A stretch of 64,000 nt of DNA from Verrucomicrobiota bacterium (GCA_017301975.1 JAFLEI010000009.1:1-64000); one strand, 5' to 3'; shown: positions 17,578 through 27,482, counted from the first letter of the stretch. The notes: generated by a model not told the origin, from the letters alone. Numbers and translations are program-made.

Positions 17578-19884
17578 ATGGCTACTTTATTTCAGTGCCA
17601 GAGCGCGTTGATTGGGGGCATGTGGCGTCGCTGGAAAATCCTTGTCATCTCTTTGCTTGTCTCGGTGGCAAGCGGGTGGTGGGGAGTGCCGTGGCTGGTG
17701 GGGCTGCCGGAGGAGCTGACGAAGGCGCCGGCTTCATCGACCCTGTATCTGGCGAGGGACGGGACGCCGCTGCGGCATTTGCTGGATGAGAAGGGGGCGA
17801 GGTCGGCGCCGCCGGTGAGGTATGCGGAGATGCCGCAGGCGCTGGTGCATGCGCTGCTGGCGGCGGAGGACAAGCGCTTCTTTTCGCATGGGGGGATTGA
17901 TCTGCTGGCGGTGATGCGGGCAGGGCGGGACAATGTGAGGAGCGGGAGGATTGTTTCAGGGGCTTCGACGATTCATCAGCAACTGATCAAGAATGCGACG
18001 CCCCAATCTGGAAAACGGACGCTGTGGGTGAAGGTGGTGGAGGCGCTGCGGGCGCGGCGGCTGGCGATGTCTTGGAGCCGTGAAGAGGTGCTAGCGGCGT
18101 ATGCGAACCGGGTTTCGTTTGGCAATCTCATGACGGGGGCTGCGACGTCGGCGTCGGGTTATTTCCACAAGCCGCCGGGGGATCTGACGCCGGCGGAGTG
18201 TGCGCTGCTGGCGGCGCTGCCGCAATCTCCGGCGCGGCTGAATCCGTTTCGGAATCTGGAGGGTGTGCTGCCAAGGCAACGGCGCATTCTGGACAAGATG
18301 CATGAACTGCACTGGCTGAGTGATGAGGAGCATCGGGTGGCTTTGGATCAGAAGATCGTGCTGCAGCGGTTCAGCGGTGGGTTTGAGGCGCCGCATGCGA
18401 TTGAGATGCTGCGGGGTGAGGCGAGTGGAGCGACAGTGCGCACGACGCTGGATGCGACGCTGCAGCAGCAGGTGGAGACAATCATTGCGCAGAGATTGGA
18501 GTCGCTGAAAGGACGCCATGTCACGCATGCCGCAGTGGTAGTGATCGAGAACGCAACGGGCGCGGTGCTCGCGCTGGCGGGATCGCGTGATTTTTTTGCG
18601 CAGGATGGCGGGCAGCTCAACGGGGCGTGGGCCGCGCATTCACCGGGATCGGCGATGAAGCCGTTTACCTATGCGCTCGCTTTCGAACGCGGGGCGACGG
18701 CGGCGAGCATTGTGGAGGATATGCCGGTGGAGTTTGCGACGGCTTCGGGGACGTACAGACCGGAGAATTTTTCGCTGCGTAGCTATGGACCGATGACGTA
18801 CCGCTACGCGCTGGGAAACTCATTGAACATTTCGGCGGTGCGGGTGCTGGATTCGATCGGCGGTGCGGAGACGTTGCTGCCGAAGCTGCGGGAGCTTGGC
18901 ATGAGCACGCTTGGCGAAGATGCGGCGCACTACGGGCTGGGGCTGACGATTGGCAATGCCTCGGTGCGGCTGGTGGAGCTGGCCAACGCGTATGCGTGTC
19001 TGGCGCGGCTGGGGAGGTATAAGCGATGGACGCTGAGGCAGGAAGAGGATGGGGCTGAGGAAGAGCGGCGGGTTTTGGGGGAGAATGAGAGCTGGCTGAT
19101 CGCGGATATTTTGAGCGACAATCAGGCGCGTGAGATGGCGTTTGGGAGCTGGTCGGTGCTGAGGCTGCCGTTTAAGTGCGCGGTCAAGACGGGGACGAGT
19201 TCGACGTTTCGCGACAACTGGACGCTGGGGTACACGGCTGAGTTCACGGTGGGGGTGTGGGCGGGGAACTTTGACAACACGCCGATGCAGGATGTGAGCG
19301 GTGTGACAGGCGCCGGGCCGATCTTCAAGGATGTGATGCTGCATCTGCATGAGAAACATCCCTCCACGTGGTTTGCGATGCCGAAGGACATCGTGAGTGC
19401 GCGCATTGACCCGCGCACAGGCAAACGGCTGACACCGCAGACGCCCCCTGCAAGGGTGAGCCGGGAGGAGTTTTTCATAGCGGGCAAGCTGCCTCCGGTG
19501 GCGCAGGCGGCAGACTACGATGCGAAGGGCCGTGCGATCCTGCCGCGCGAGTATGCGGCGTGGATCGGCAGCAGCGGTAACTGGCTGGGGGATCTGGTGA
19601 CGAAGGTGGAGACGGAGGCTAGGCCGGTGCTGCGGATCACGAATCCGATTCCGGGAACGGTGGTGATTTTGGACCCGGATATTCGGAACCATGGAAACCG
19701 GCTGCTGCTGCAGGCGGTGGGAGCGGATCGACCGCGCTGGAATTGCAAAACACTTGAGCTGAGGAACGAGGGTGCCCACACCTTCGCCATCCTCAAGCCT
19801 GGGAGGCATGAGATTGAGGCGAGTGATGAAGCAAGCGGCTTGAGCGCGAAGACGTTTGTGATTGTGCAGGAGGAGGGACCCTGA
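17578..19884 (+). CDS. pbpC: penicillin-binding protein 1C, bifunctional peptidoglycan synthase
   Basis: 768 residues: one N-terminal membrane helix (KILVISLLVSVASGWWG), a GT51 glycosyltransferase (LLAAEDKRFFSHGGID, GASTIHQQLIKNA), a transpeptidase (SPGSAMKPF with SxxK; NSLNISAV; KTGTSSTF) and a C-terminal PbpC domain (about the last 90 residues, PVLRITNPIPGTVVILDP). It polymerises and cross-links lipid II in the periplasm. ATG 17578 has GGAG at 17570-17573; ATG 17620 (MWRRWKIL) is possible. The alpha2-macroglobulin gene often beside pbpC is absent. Confidence 0.93.
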   Translation: MATLFQCQSALIGGMWRRWKILVISLLVSVASGWWGVPWLVGLPEELTKAPASSTLYLARDGTPLRHLLDEKGARSAPPVRYAEMPQALVHALLAAEDKRFFSHGGIDLLAVMRAGRDNVRSGRIVSGASTIHQQLIKNATPQSGKRTLWVKVVEALRARRLAMSWSREEVLAAYANRVSFGNLMTGAATSASGYFHKPPGDLTPAECALLAALPQSPARLNPFRNLEGVLPRQRRILDKMHELHWLSDEEHRVALDQKIVLQRFSGGFEAPHAIEMLRGEASGATVRTTLDATLQQQVETIIAQRLESLKGRHVTHAAVVVIENATGAVLALAGSRDFFAQDGGQLNGAWAAHSPGSAMKPFTYALAFERGATAASIVEDMPVEFATASGTYRPENFSLRSYGPMTYRYALGNSLNISAVRVLDSIGGAETLLPKLRELGMSTLGEDAAHYGLGLTIGNASVRLVELANAYACLARLGRYKRWTLRQEEDGAEEERRVLGENESWLIADILSDNQAREMAFGSWSVLRLPFKCAVKTGTSSTFRDNWTLGYTAEFTVGVWAGNFDNTPMQDVSGVTGAGPIFKDVMLHLHEKHPSTWFAMPKDIVSARIDPRTGKRLTPQTPPARVSREEFFIAGKLPPVAQAADYDAKGRAILPREYAAWIGSSGNWLGDLVTKVETEARPVLRITNPIPGTVVILDPDIRNHGNRLLLQAVGADRPRWNCKTLELRNEGAHTFAILKPGRHEIEASDEASGLSAKTFVIVQEEGP

Positions 19885-19887
19885 CCG

Positions 19888-22200
19888 TCACTCTGCCAAT
19901 CTCTCGCGATATACTTTTCGGGCGTGGTCGTAGGCTGTGACGGCATCGGCATGCTCCCTAGGATCAATGAGTGCTTCTTTTTGGGACCAGCATTGATCGA
20001 CGGATTTGAGGCACCATTCGAGGCTGCGCTTTTCGCGGATGGGTTTGTCGGCGACGATGACGAAGATGGGATTGGTGTGGGAGCTGGCGCGGATGCGGAG
20101 GGCGACCCAGCAGCTTTTGGTGATGGGCACGTCGAAGCTCATATCGCGAGTGACGCCATCTGCGGTGATGTTTTTCTGGGCGACGGAGATGCCGTTTACG
20201 ATGACTTCGACAGGGACGTTGTGTGAGGCGCCCCGGCGTGCGCGCTCGAGATCCCAGAAGGGTTTGTGATCGACGGGTGCGGATTGGATCTCGGGATGCA
20301 GTTTGTCATCCAAACGTGCGGCGACTTTGGCGGTGAGTTTGATGGTGGTGGGTTCGGCGAGTTTGAGTTCACTGCCATTCACGCCGAGTTCGTGATTGTT
20401 GGCCTTGAAGTCCATGAGGTGGCTTTTGCCATCGCTGACGTAGGCGCGACCGGCGCGGATGCCTTCGCACCAGGCGTCGTAGCTGAGGCGGCCGTCAAGT
20501 TTGACATAGGCGCGGCCGAGGCCGACGCGCTCGCCGTAGATGCAGGGGAAATCGGTCTCACCGCTGATGCGGGTGCGGAAGCCGGCGTTGAGGGTGTGGT
20601 ACCAGATGTTGAGCTCCCAGGTATGCGGGGTATCGACTGTGGACAGGAAATCGACGGCAGGGACGGGTTTGCCATCCGGGCCTTCCACCATGTGCGTGAC
20701 ATCGACGATGTATTCGTTGGCACCGATACCATTGAAGGGCGGGATGACATAGTTCGGCAGTTCGTCGGTGGCGCTGGGGATGCCGAGTTTGTAGTTCTGC
20801 TTCCGTGCCGGGTCATTTTCCGCAAGCGGCTGCAGGCCCCAGCCGCTGTGGGCGGGGCCGCAAAGGGCACCCTGTTTTTTCGCCCACTTCAAAGTGTTCA
20901 GGCAAAGGGTGGGCCAGTGAGCGGTGCTGTCGCCGCCGGGGTACATCTGCTCCTTGAGCTTGAGCAGGCAGAGGTGGCCGCTTTTGTGAGAGCCGAAGCC
21001 GCTGACCTCGACATCGTAGCGCAGGAGGAAGGGGAAGCGGGATTCCTTGTCCTCCTTGCCGGTGAAGAACTGTTTTTGGTAATCGAAGCAGGGCCCCCAG
21101 GTGAGGTTCGCGCCGATTTTCAAATCCTCGCCCATGCAGTGCCGCGCCATGTCGGACGCATGGACGCCCATGGTCGGCACGGAGTAATGGGCGCAGCCGG
21201 CGGCGTGGATGTGGTGATCGCCGCTCCACCAGCCGAGCTGGCTGGGATCGATCCAGCGCTGGACCTGAAATTTCAGCGGCGTGTTATTGCCTGCGATCTT
21301 CAGTTTGCGCTGCTCGGGTATGGATTCAGGGCCGCGACGGAAGGTGATGTCGTAGTCGCCATCGGGGAGTTTTAGTACTTCGCCGTCGCCGCGATAGATC
21401 TGCGGGTGGAAGAAGAAGTCCGGGGCGAGGCGCTTGATCTGGCTGGGGTAGATGCGCCCGGCGTGGTCTTTGATGAGGAGTTCGGCGATGCAGGGTTTGC
21501 CGTTTTCATCGGTGATGCTGAGAGTCACATCGCGTGCAGGCTGGCAGTCGAAAAGGACGCTGGTTTCATTGCGGAAACCGAGATCCTGGGTGCCCTGGCC
21601 GGTGTCGAAACTGAAGACGGCTTCGCGTTTGCCGGGTTCGCTGGCATAGAGCTGGATGATGCGGTATTCGACGGCGAGTCCGCTGAGTGTGGGCTGCAAG
21701 GGCGGTGCTTCGTACATCTGCATGTCGAGCCAGCGAGAGGAGAGTGGAGGTGGGCCGGGATCGCGGGGCTGGGCATGCGGTGCCACGGGTGGGGAGCCTT
21801 TCACATAGACTTCTTTTCCCTGCGGACTGCTGGCGGCGAGCTTGGCGGTGACGCCGGCTTCATTCTCCACACGCACGAGGTACTGCCGCCAGCCGGATTC
21901 ATCGAGCAGGGCTTTGGCTGCGCCGCGCTCGACTTTCACGCGCTGTTCGGGTGTGATGGTGACGTGGAAGAGAGCGTGTGCATCGAGCACGGCCTGTGCC
22001 TTGGCGACGGAGGCTGCGTCGTGGGCCTTGATGCAGGCGCGCAGGGTGGCGAGCTCGGTCTGATCAAAGGGCGAGCCGAGGAAGGCTGCCGCATCGATGA
22101 GTCGCTGGGTGGCGGTGAAGAAGGGCTGGGGTTCGACTTCTGCGGCGTGGCTCGGAGCCCCGAGGGCGACACACAGGCAGAGCAGGAGCGACGTTTTCAT
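19888..22200 (-). CDS. secreted CehA/McbA-family metallohydrolase
   Basis: 770 residues with signal peptide MKTSLLLCLCVALGAPSHAA. The PHP-like motif GDHHIHAAGCAHYS (about residue 330) and later His residues (GPAHSGWG, VDVTHMVEG) match CehA/McbA metallohydrolases, named after carbaryl hydrolases but mostly of unknown substrate. Beta-rich flanking regions probably fold as carboxypeptidase-regulatory-like or Ig-like domains. It sits alone between the convergent pbpC and the EamA gene. Confidence 0.78.
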   Translation of the reverse strand: MKTSLLLCLCVALGAPSHAAEVEPQPFFTATQRLIDAAAFLGSPFDQTELATLRACIKAHDAASVAKAQAVLDAHALFHVTITPEQRVKVERGAAKALLDESGWRQYLVRVENEAGVTAKLAASSPQGKEVYVKGSPPVAPHAQPRDPGPPPLSSRWLDMQMYEAPPLQPTLSGLAVEYRIIQLYASEPGKREAVFSFDTGQGTQDLGFRNETSVLFDCQPARDVTLSITDENGKPCIAELLIKDHAGRIYPSQIKRLAPDFFFHPQIYRGDGEVLKLPDGDYDITFRRGPESIPEQRKLKIAGNNTPLKFQVQRWIDPSQLGWWSGDHHIHAAGCAHYSVPTMGVHASDMARHCMGEDLKIGANLTWGPCFDYQKQFFTGKEDKESRFPFLLRYDVEVSGFGSHKSGHLCLLKLKEQMYPGGDSTAHWPTLCLNTLKWAKKQGALCGPAHSGWGLQPLAENDPARKQNYKLGIPSATDELPNYVIPPFNGIGANEYIVDVTHMVEGPDGKPVPAVDFLSTVDTPHTWELNIWYHTLNAGFRTRISGETDFPCIYGERVGLGRAYVKLDGRLSYDAWCEGIRAGRAYVSDGKSHLMDFKANNHELGVNGSELKLAEPTTIKLTAKVAARLDDKLHPEIQSAPVDHKPFWDLERARRGASHNVPVEVIVNGISVAQKNITADGVTRDMSFDVPITKSCWVALRIRASSHTNPIFVIVADKPIREKRSLEWCLKSVDQCWSQKEALIDPREHADAVTAYDHARKVYRERLAE

Positions 22201-22341
22201 GAGATGGTAAACGCATGGAGATGAAGCGGGCTTCCAAATGAGGGCATGCCTCGGACTGCTTCGCTACGGGAGGGTGCGCGAATCATCGAACGCTCGAAAG
22301 CGCCGGAGGACCGGCGCACTCCAGGACGCTGGCGCGCCTTT

Positions 22342-23238
22342 TTACACGACGACCAAAACGATGGCGCTCATCATCAGGAGGGCTCCGGCCATGCGCCAGC
22401 GCATGACCTTGGGGCCGAGGTGCTGTTCGGCGTTCATGAACCAGTGGCCGATCATCCAGACGAGCACCACGCTGAGGAGGCCGCGGGAGGCATAGACGAT
22501 GTTGGCGGAGGTGGCCTTGCCAAAGACGGCGAGAGTGCTGACAAAAATGATGCTCTGGATGCCGAGCAGGGCGGAGCCGCCGACGAGCCAGGGCCAGGCC
22601 TGGACCCGGATGGCGCTCAGGGGGGCGGAAAAACGGAAAATGAGGCCGAAGGAGAGGAGGGCATTGATCCAGAAAATGCAGGGCAGCAGACGGCCGACAC
22701 CCCAATAGGGGCCCCACTTTTGCACGAGCACATCAAAGATAGCGAAGGCCACCGCGCCGATGCCACCCGCGACGAAGGTGATGAGCAGATGCCGCGGCGG
22801 CTGGCCGGCATCTTTGCGGTTGAGGAAGGTGATGCCCAGGACGCTCAGAAAGGCGGCGATCCAGAGCTTCACGCCGACGGCCTCCCCGATCAGCAGCGGC
22901 GTGAAAAAGGCGACGAGGATGACCTTCAACCCGAAAACAGGGACAGCGACGGATACGTCTCCTTTTTCCAAGGCCAGAAACTGTGCGAGCTGGCCGATGA
23001 AAAGGCACATGGCAATGACGCCGGGCTGCCACAGATCGACGATTTCCACCGGAGGCCCGCCGAGCAGCCAGAGGAAGGAAAACAGCCCCGCGACGATCAA
23101 ATTTGCGACAAAGGTGGTGCGCCAGAGGCCGACGCCGAGATCGCTGGAGCGTTTCAGCACGAGCGCGCCAAAGGCGTACAGGAGGGCGGCGATGAGCGGA
23201 AAAAGCGTGGTGGCGAAGGCTGGGGACACCCCCGCCAT
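22342..23238 (-). CDS. EamA/DMT-superfamily transporter
   Basis: 298 residues with about ten hydrophobic segments in two EamA-like halves (PLIAALLYAFGALVLKR; AVAFAIFDVLVQKWGP). Drug/metabolite transporters export amino acids, sugars or other small molecules; the substrate cannot be told. ATG 23238 is preferred over a TTG at 23262. Divergent from pfkA. Confidence 0.82.
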   Translation of the reverse strand: MAGVSPAFATTLFPLIAALLYAFGALVLKRSSDLGVGLWRTTFVANLIVAGLFSFLWLLGGPPVEIVDLWQPGVIAMCLFIGQLAQFLALEKGDVSVAVPVFGLKVILVAFFTPLLIGEAVGVKLWIAAFLSVLGITFLNRKDAGQPPRHLLITFVAGGIGAVAFAIFDVLVQKWGPYWGVGRLLPCIFWINALLSFGLIFRFSAPLSAIRVQAWPWLVGGSALLGIQSIIFVSTLAVFGKATSANIVYASRGLLSVVLVWMIGHWFMNAEQHLGPKVMRWRMAGALLMMSAIVLVVV

Positions 23239-23350
23239 TAACACGGGGGAGCGGGGTAGCAAGCCCGAGGAATTTCATCCTCTTAAGCAGCCACTTGCCA
23301 CGCGCAGAGTGCTCGCTAAGCAGACAATCCCCCATTTTCCATTTCCTCCC

Positions 23351-24499
23351 ATGAGCGCCACTTTTCCTGAACAATCCGTCGCCGTCCTTTTCAGTGGTGG
23401 TGACGCGCCCGGCATGAATGCATTTCTGCGTGCCATAGTGCGACTGGGCCTGAACCGTGAAAAGATCGCGGTGCTCGGCATCCGAGACGGCTACCGAGGC
23501 CTCGTCCGCACCGCACGTGCTGTGAATGACGATGCTGAAGCTTTGGTGCGCCTGAAAAAGGACATCGCCACCCATACGGGCCGGGCGGGTCTGATCTCCG
23601 AGCAGCTCCATGTCATCCAAATGGACCACGCGAGTGTGAGCGGCATCATGGGCAAAGGTGGCACGATCCTTGGATCCGCACGCTGCCTGGAATTCCCCGA
23701 GAAAAAGGTGCGTGACAGTGTCATCAAGCTCCTCAAGAACCTCAACGTGCGTGCGCTGGTCGTCGTGGGCGGAGATGGCTCGCTCACGGGGGCCCGGCTG
23801 CTGGCGCAGGAAAGCGACCTGCGCGTCATTGGCATTCCGGCGACGATTGATAACGACCTGCAATTTACCGACATGGCGCTGGGAGTTGATACGGCGGTCA
23901 ACACGCTCGTCTGGGCGGTGGATCACTTCATTGACACGGCACGCAGCCACCGTCGGGTGATGGTGCTGGAGACGATGGGCCGTGCGAGCGGTGATCTGGC
24001 GCGGATGGCTGGCCTGGCTTCCGGTGCGGAGATGATCGTCACCCCGGAGTCGGGAGCGCTGAACGAGGAGGCGATGAAAAAGCTCGCAGCCAAGATCGAA
24101 GGTGCCATGACACGCGGACGCGGCCACGCCATCGTGCTGGTGGCGGAAGGCGTGGAGTTTGACCCGCCGCAGAAGCGCAACCGCGCCTACGTGCTGATGG
24201 ATGCCTTTCAGCAGTATTTCCAGCGTGCCGGAGCCCCCTTCCCTGACCTCGAGGTGCGTCCTTCCGTGCTCGGCCATTTGCAGCGCGGCGGTCACACCAC
24301 GCCGCAGGATTGCATCCTTGCCGCACGTTTTGCGGATTGCGCATGGAACAGCATTCAGCAGGCTGACGGGGGCAGCGGCATCACCGTGCTGCGCAAGAAC
24401 GTCGTCGAGATCGTGCCTTACGGCGAGCCCGACATGCCGGAGCGTGCGGCCTTCTCCCGCGAGATGGAACGGCTGCATGATGACCTGAGCTCGTGGTAG
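23351..24499 (+). CDS. pfkA: 6-phosphofructokinase, ATP-type
   Basis: 382 residues. It phosphorylates fructose-6-phosphate in glycolysis. Motifs: VLFSGGDAPGMNAFLRA (nucleotide loop), VVVGGDGSLTGA (Gly after GGD, as in ATP enzymes; PPi enzymes have Asp), GIPATIDNDL (catalytic Asp), ETMGRASGDLARMAG (substrate Arg) and a late basic HLQRGG (F6P binding). Slightly longer than the 320-residue E. coli enzyme. ATG 23351 has no SD; the 197 upstream codons are antisense to the EamA gene and are rejected. Confidence 0.92.
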   Translation: MSATFPEQSVAVLFSGGDAPGMNAFLRAIVRLGLNREKIAVLGIRDGYRGLVRTARAVNDDAEALVRLKKDIATHTGRAGLISEQLHVIQMDHASVSGIMGKGGTILGSARCLEFPEKKVRDSVIKLLKNLNVRALVVVGGDGSLTGARLLAQESDLRVIGIPATIDNDLQFTDMALGVDTAVNTLVWAVDHFIDTARSHRRVMVLETMGRASGDLARMAGLASGAEMIVTPESGALNEEAMKKLAAKIEGAMTRGRGHAIVLVAEGVEFDPPQKRNRAYVLMDAFQQYFQRAGAPFPDLEVRPSVLGHLQRGGHTTPQDCILAARFADCAWNSIQQADGGSGITVLRKNVVEIVPYGEPDMPERAAFSREMERLHDDLSSW

Positions 24500-24538
24500 C
24501 CGCAGGAAGGTCAAGATGGGCCTGAGCGTAGCTTTGGC

Positions 24539-25669
24539 CTACTTGGCAGGATTTCCATTTTTCACCCAGCGGTCCATCCATGCCACCGTCTTCTCCCACA
24601 TCTCGGGGAGGTAAACGTGGCCGACGCCGGGGTAGATCGTGTTTTCAAAATGGGTGGCGGAATCCTGGCCATGCAGCGCATACACGCGGCTGACGATGTC
24701 GCCGATATGATGCACCCCGTCGGTGGGCGAGCCGCCGTCCTGGTCTCCGGTCATGAAAAGCATGGGTCGCGGGGCTCCCAGCGCGATGACGGCTTCGGTG
24801 TCGAAGTGTTTGAGCATGCCGGGAACGAAGTAGTAAATGCCGTGGGCTTTGAGCATGCCGGCGCGGATGAGCTCCTCGTAGCGTGTCATGCAGCCGACGC
24901 ATACCGCTGCACGGGGGCGGTCATCGAGCGCCATGATCCACCAGCTTCGAGTGGAGCCCATGCTGATGCCAGTGACGCCGATGCGCCGGGCATCGACCTC
25001 GGGGCGTGAGCAGAGATAGTCGAGCGCGGTGAGGTCATCGCGCAGCATCATGCCCCAGAGGGTGCGGCCAACCCAGAGATTGAACTTGGAGGCGGTCATT
25101 TCGCCGCTGGAACCTTTCTGCTGCGGGCCGTCTGGGCCGTGTCCATTGCGCTCGCCAAAGCATGGAGCGTCGATGGCGAGAACGACGTAACCGGCTGCTG
25201 CCAGCGCGGGGCCTGCGGCAACGGGTGTGGCATTCGTCTGCAGGAGCTCCTGTTTGCCGATGTCGTACTGCCCGCCATGCCAGTGGCAGTAGAGGATGGC
25301 TGGGGCTTTGCTCTGCGCTGTGGCTGCCTTTGGTACAAAGACGTAGCCTTTCACGATTTCGCCGGCGCCATTGTCAAACTGGAGGGTCTCCAGGGTGTAG
25401 CTGCCTTTGTCTTCGCGGGTGAGCACTTGAAATGCGGAGGTGGGTGGGCGTGGGGGGAGATCGCCGAGGAGGTCGAGCAACTTCGTGCGGATCTGTGTCC
25501 GCTGCTGCTGCCATGCCTCCATTGTGGCAGGCACCTGCATTGGTGGAGCTATTGTTGCTTTCGCCAGCCAGGCATCGGCGGCGGCATTGGGTTCGGCGGC
25601 TTGCATGTGGGTGAGCAGGAGAATGAGGCAGGCCGTGATCGTGCGCATGGCAGCTTTCCGTAAGTTCAT
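24539..25669 (-). CDS. secreted alpha/beta-hydrolase, acetyl-xylan-esterase/dienelactone-hydrolase type
   Basis: 376 residues with signal peptide MNLRKAAMRTITACLILLLTHMQA. The nucleophile elbow is GISMGSTRSW, the oxyanion region is ILYCHWHGGQYDIG and a late GVGHVYLPE supplies the His. Probably an exported carbohydrate esterase. ATG 25669 overlaps the upstream stop (ATGA), so it is translated with the STN-like gene. Confidence 0.82.
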   Translation of the reverse strand: MNLRKAAMRTITACLILLLTHMQAAEPNAAADAWLAKATIAPPMQVPATMEAWQQQRTQIRTKLLDLLGDLPPRPPTSAFQVLTREDKGSYTLETLQFDNGAGEIVKGYVFVPKAATAQSKAPAILYCHWHGGQYDIGKQELLQTNATPVAAGPALAAAGYVVLAIDAPCFGERNGHGPDGPQQKGSSGEMTASKFNLWVGRTLWGMMLRDDLTALDYLCSRPEVDARRIGVTGISMGSTRSWWIMALDDRPRAAVCVGCMTRYEELIRAGMLKAHGIYYFVPGMLKHFDTEAVIALGAPRPMLFMTGDQDGGSPTDGVHHIGDIVSRVYALHGQDSATHFENTIYPGVGHVYLPEMWEKTVAWMDRWVKNGNPAK

Positions 25670-26190
25670 TTGGGGTGGCCTTTGCCATCTTTCACATTCG
25701 GCGCAAATGGATCAGGAGCGGCCTCGTTGCGATCCTGCCCACCAGTGGCATTTTTAGCTGGCTCACCAATAATGATCGTGACTGGCGCAAGCGTCCATGT
25801 TGTCTTCGCCGCGCCACAGATGGCATCAATGACTTCCAAGGCGTTCTTTCTTTTCAAGAGAATGTCGATCCTGACCGTGCTCAAATCCGGATTTGCATTT
25901 CCGCTCCTTATAACGAATCCACCGATCATCCTGCCTCCGGGGGTCACTGCCCTCGACTCGCTCATCAAATAGGAAATCGCCTCTCCGAGGGTGCCGGAGA
26001 ATTTGAACTCCGGGAAGATCGTGGCGGTCATCCACGCGCGTATCGTCATGCCCTCAATGACTGGTTCGTTCGAGAGTGCAGGCTTGCCTGACCACGGCAG
26101 TTCATGCGGGAAAAGCCGTAGCTCGCCTGCTTCCAACATTAATCCAGCCAACAACGAAATCAGCACGATGGATACATACGTCGGCTTCAT
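25666..26190 (-). CDS. secreted small protein, possible STN/secretin-N-like fold
   Basis: 174 residues with an N-terminal hydrophobic signal (YVSIVLISLLAGLMLEAG). The segment VRIDILLKRKNALEVIDAICGAAKTTW then TIIIGEP matches the pattern of STN domains (strand, helix, strand), a weak match. No function is claimed. Coupled by ATGA to the esterase. Confidence 0.6.
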   Translation of the reverse strand: MKPTYVSIVLISLLAGLMLEAGELRLFPHELPWSGKPALSNEPVIEGMTIRAWMTATIFPEFKFSGTLGEAISYLMSESRAVTPGGRMIGGFVIRSGNANPDLSTVRIDILLKRKNALEVIDAICGAAKTTWTLAPVTIIIGEPAKNATGGQDRNEAAPDPFAPNVKDGKGHPK

Positions 26191-26196
26191 GGTCAA

Positions 26197-26225
26197 ATAC
26201 TACGGTTTCAGGACTCACAGTTCAA
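26197..26225 (-). promoter_or_regulatory. promoter for gene 25666-26190, leaderless geometry
   Basis: On the minus strand TTGAAC (26225-26220), 17 nt, TAGTAT (26202-26197), then 6 nt to the ATG at 26190. The best-matching -35/-10 pair with optimal spacing in the window; the transcript should begin at the start codon. Confidence 0.5.
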
Positions 26226-26268
26226 GTCTGATGCAATTTGACCGCGGACTCATCGTTCACAACGCCCC

Positions 26269-27006
26269 ATGAAACACACCTCCCTGCTCACCCTGACGCT
26301 CGCTCTTGCCGCTCTTGCCGCTTTTGCTGCACGTGCCGAGGACAAGCCGCTGCTCGCCATTCCTGGCAAGGTCATCTATGAAAACAATCTCAGCTCTGGT
26401 GCTGGCGCTCCGTGGAAGGCGGCCAAGGGCAAGTGGGAGCCGGTGGATGGCGTGCTGCGCGGCTCTGAACTTGAGGCAGACAAGCATGGCGCGGTCACGC
26501 GTCTGCCGAACAAGCTGAAGGATTTCGTTGTTGAGTACGAGTTCAAGTTTGCCGGGGCCAAGAGCACGAGCCTTTCGATCAATGCCATCAAGGACCACAT
26601 GGCGCGTATCAGCATCACGCCGAAGTCGGTGGCCATCCAACGCGATGACAATGACCATGATGGGCCGGACAAGGCCGTGGTTTTCGCCCGCTTCCCCACG
26701 GAGCTCGGTGAGGGCTGGCACAAGGTCCGCCTGGAAATGGTGGGGGACAAGATGCTGGGCAAGGTGGATGACCTCGTGGCCTGGGGTGCCAATGATCTTT
26801 TCATGACGGAGAAAGCCAGCCCTGGCTTCACCGTGAGCGGCCAGTCGGTGGACTTCCGCAATTTTGCCATGTACGAGGCCACGCTGAATCCTGTCTGGGA
26901 AGAGGTGAAGGCCACGCTGCCGAAGCCCGGCGAAAAGGTGGTGGCTGCCGCCAAACCGGCCGCCAAAGGCAATGCCAAGGGCAAGGGAAAGAAGAAGGCT
27001 GAGTAA
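26269..27006 (+). CDS. secreted DUF1080/LamG-like protein with Lys/Ala-rich tail
   Basis: 245 residues with signal peptide HTSLLTLTLALAALAAFAARA. The body is a jelly-roll like DUF1080 (WEPVDGVLRGSELEADKHG, FVVEYEFKFAG, GWHKVRLEMVGDKMLGKVDD). The last 20 residues are a basic, Ala/Lys-rich tail (KPAAKGNAKGKGKKKAE) that may contact polyanions or wall. No catalytic residues known. Confidence 0.78.
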   Translation: MKHTSLLTLTLALAALAAFAARAEDKPLLAIPGKVIYENNLSSGAGAPWKAAKGKWEPVDGVLRGSELEADKHGAVTRLPNKLKDFVVEYEFKFAGAKSTSLSINAIKDHMARISITPKSVAIQRDDNDHDGPDKAVVFARFPTELGEGWHKVRLEMVGDKMLGKVDDLVAWGANDLFMTEKASPGFTVSGQSVDFRNFAMYEATLNPVWEEVKATLPKPGEKVVAAAKPAAKGNAKGKGKKKAE

Positions 27007-27016
27007 GGGCGGCGAA

Positions 27017-27045
27017 TTGACTTTGCCATGCGTCCCCGCTAAAAA
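27017..27045 (+). promoter_or_regulatory. promoter candidate for the DUF5069 gene, leaderless geometry
   Basis: TTGACT (27017-27022), 17 nt, TAAAAA (27040-27045), then 5 nt to ATG 27051. Confidence 0.4.
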
Positions 27046-27050
27046 GGCGC

Positions 27051-27482
27051 ATGGCATTTCCCATTCGTTCCCCTCGTGATCTGGTCGGCGGCATCGCCGT
27101 GTTTGGCCGCATCTTGGACAAAATCCGTCTCAACGCCAAGGAAGGCAAACTGCCAGACGGCTATCATCTGGGCTATCTGACGGGAAGCCGCACCTTTGAC
27201 GAGCGTGTGTGCAAGTTTCTCGGGGTCGATTTCAATGAGCTGACCCAGCGCACGCTGGAAGGCGGCACGGACGAAGAAGTCCTGGAATGGTGCTGCCAGA
27301 ACGGCAACCGGCCGACGGCGGAGCAGATTGAAATCTGGAACGGCTTCATGCACAAACGCGGCTGGCGCGATGCGGCGAGTGAAGGACTCATCAAGCAGCG
27401 GGCCGAGGCCGGTCTGGCGCACCGTGAGGACTTGGTGACGTTCTTTGACGTGATGGATGCCGAGGAAGGCCGAGCGCCCTGA
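27051..27482 (+). CDS. DUF5069 family protein
   Basis: 143 residues, soluble. The opening PIRSPRDLVGGIAVFGRILDKIRL and following LGYLTGSRTFDERVCKFLGVD match DUF5069, a small alpha-helical family common in Verrucomicrobia. Function unknown. It has its own promoter-like boxes and abuts the convergent C39-like gene. Confidence 0.75.
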   Translation: MAFPIRSPRDLVGGIAVFGRILDKIRLNAKEGKLPDGYHLGYLTGSRTFDERVCKFLGVDFNELTQRTLEGGTDEEVLEWCCQNGNRPTAEQIEIWNGFMHKRGWRDAASEGLIKQRAEAGLAHREDLVTFFDVMDAEEGRAP

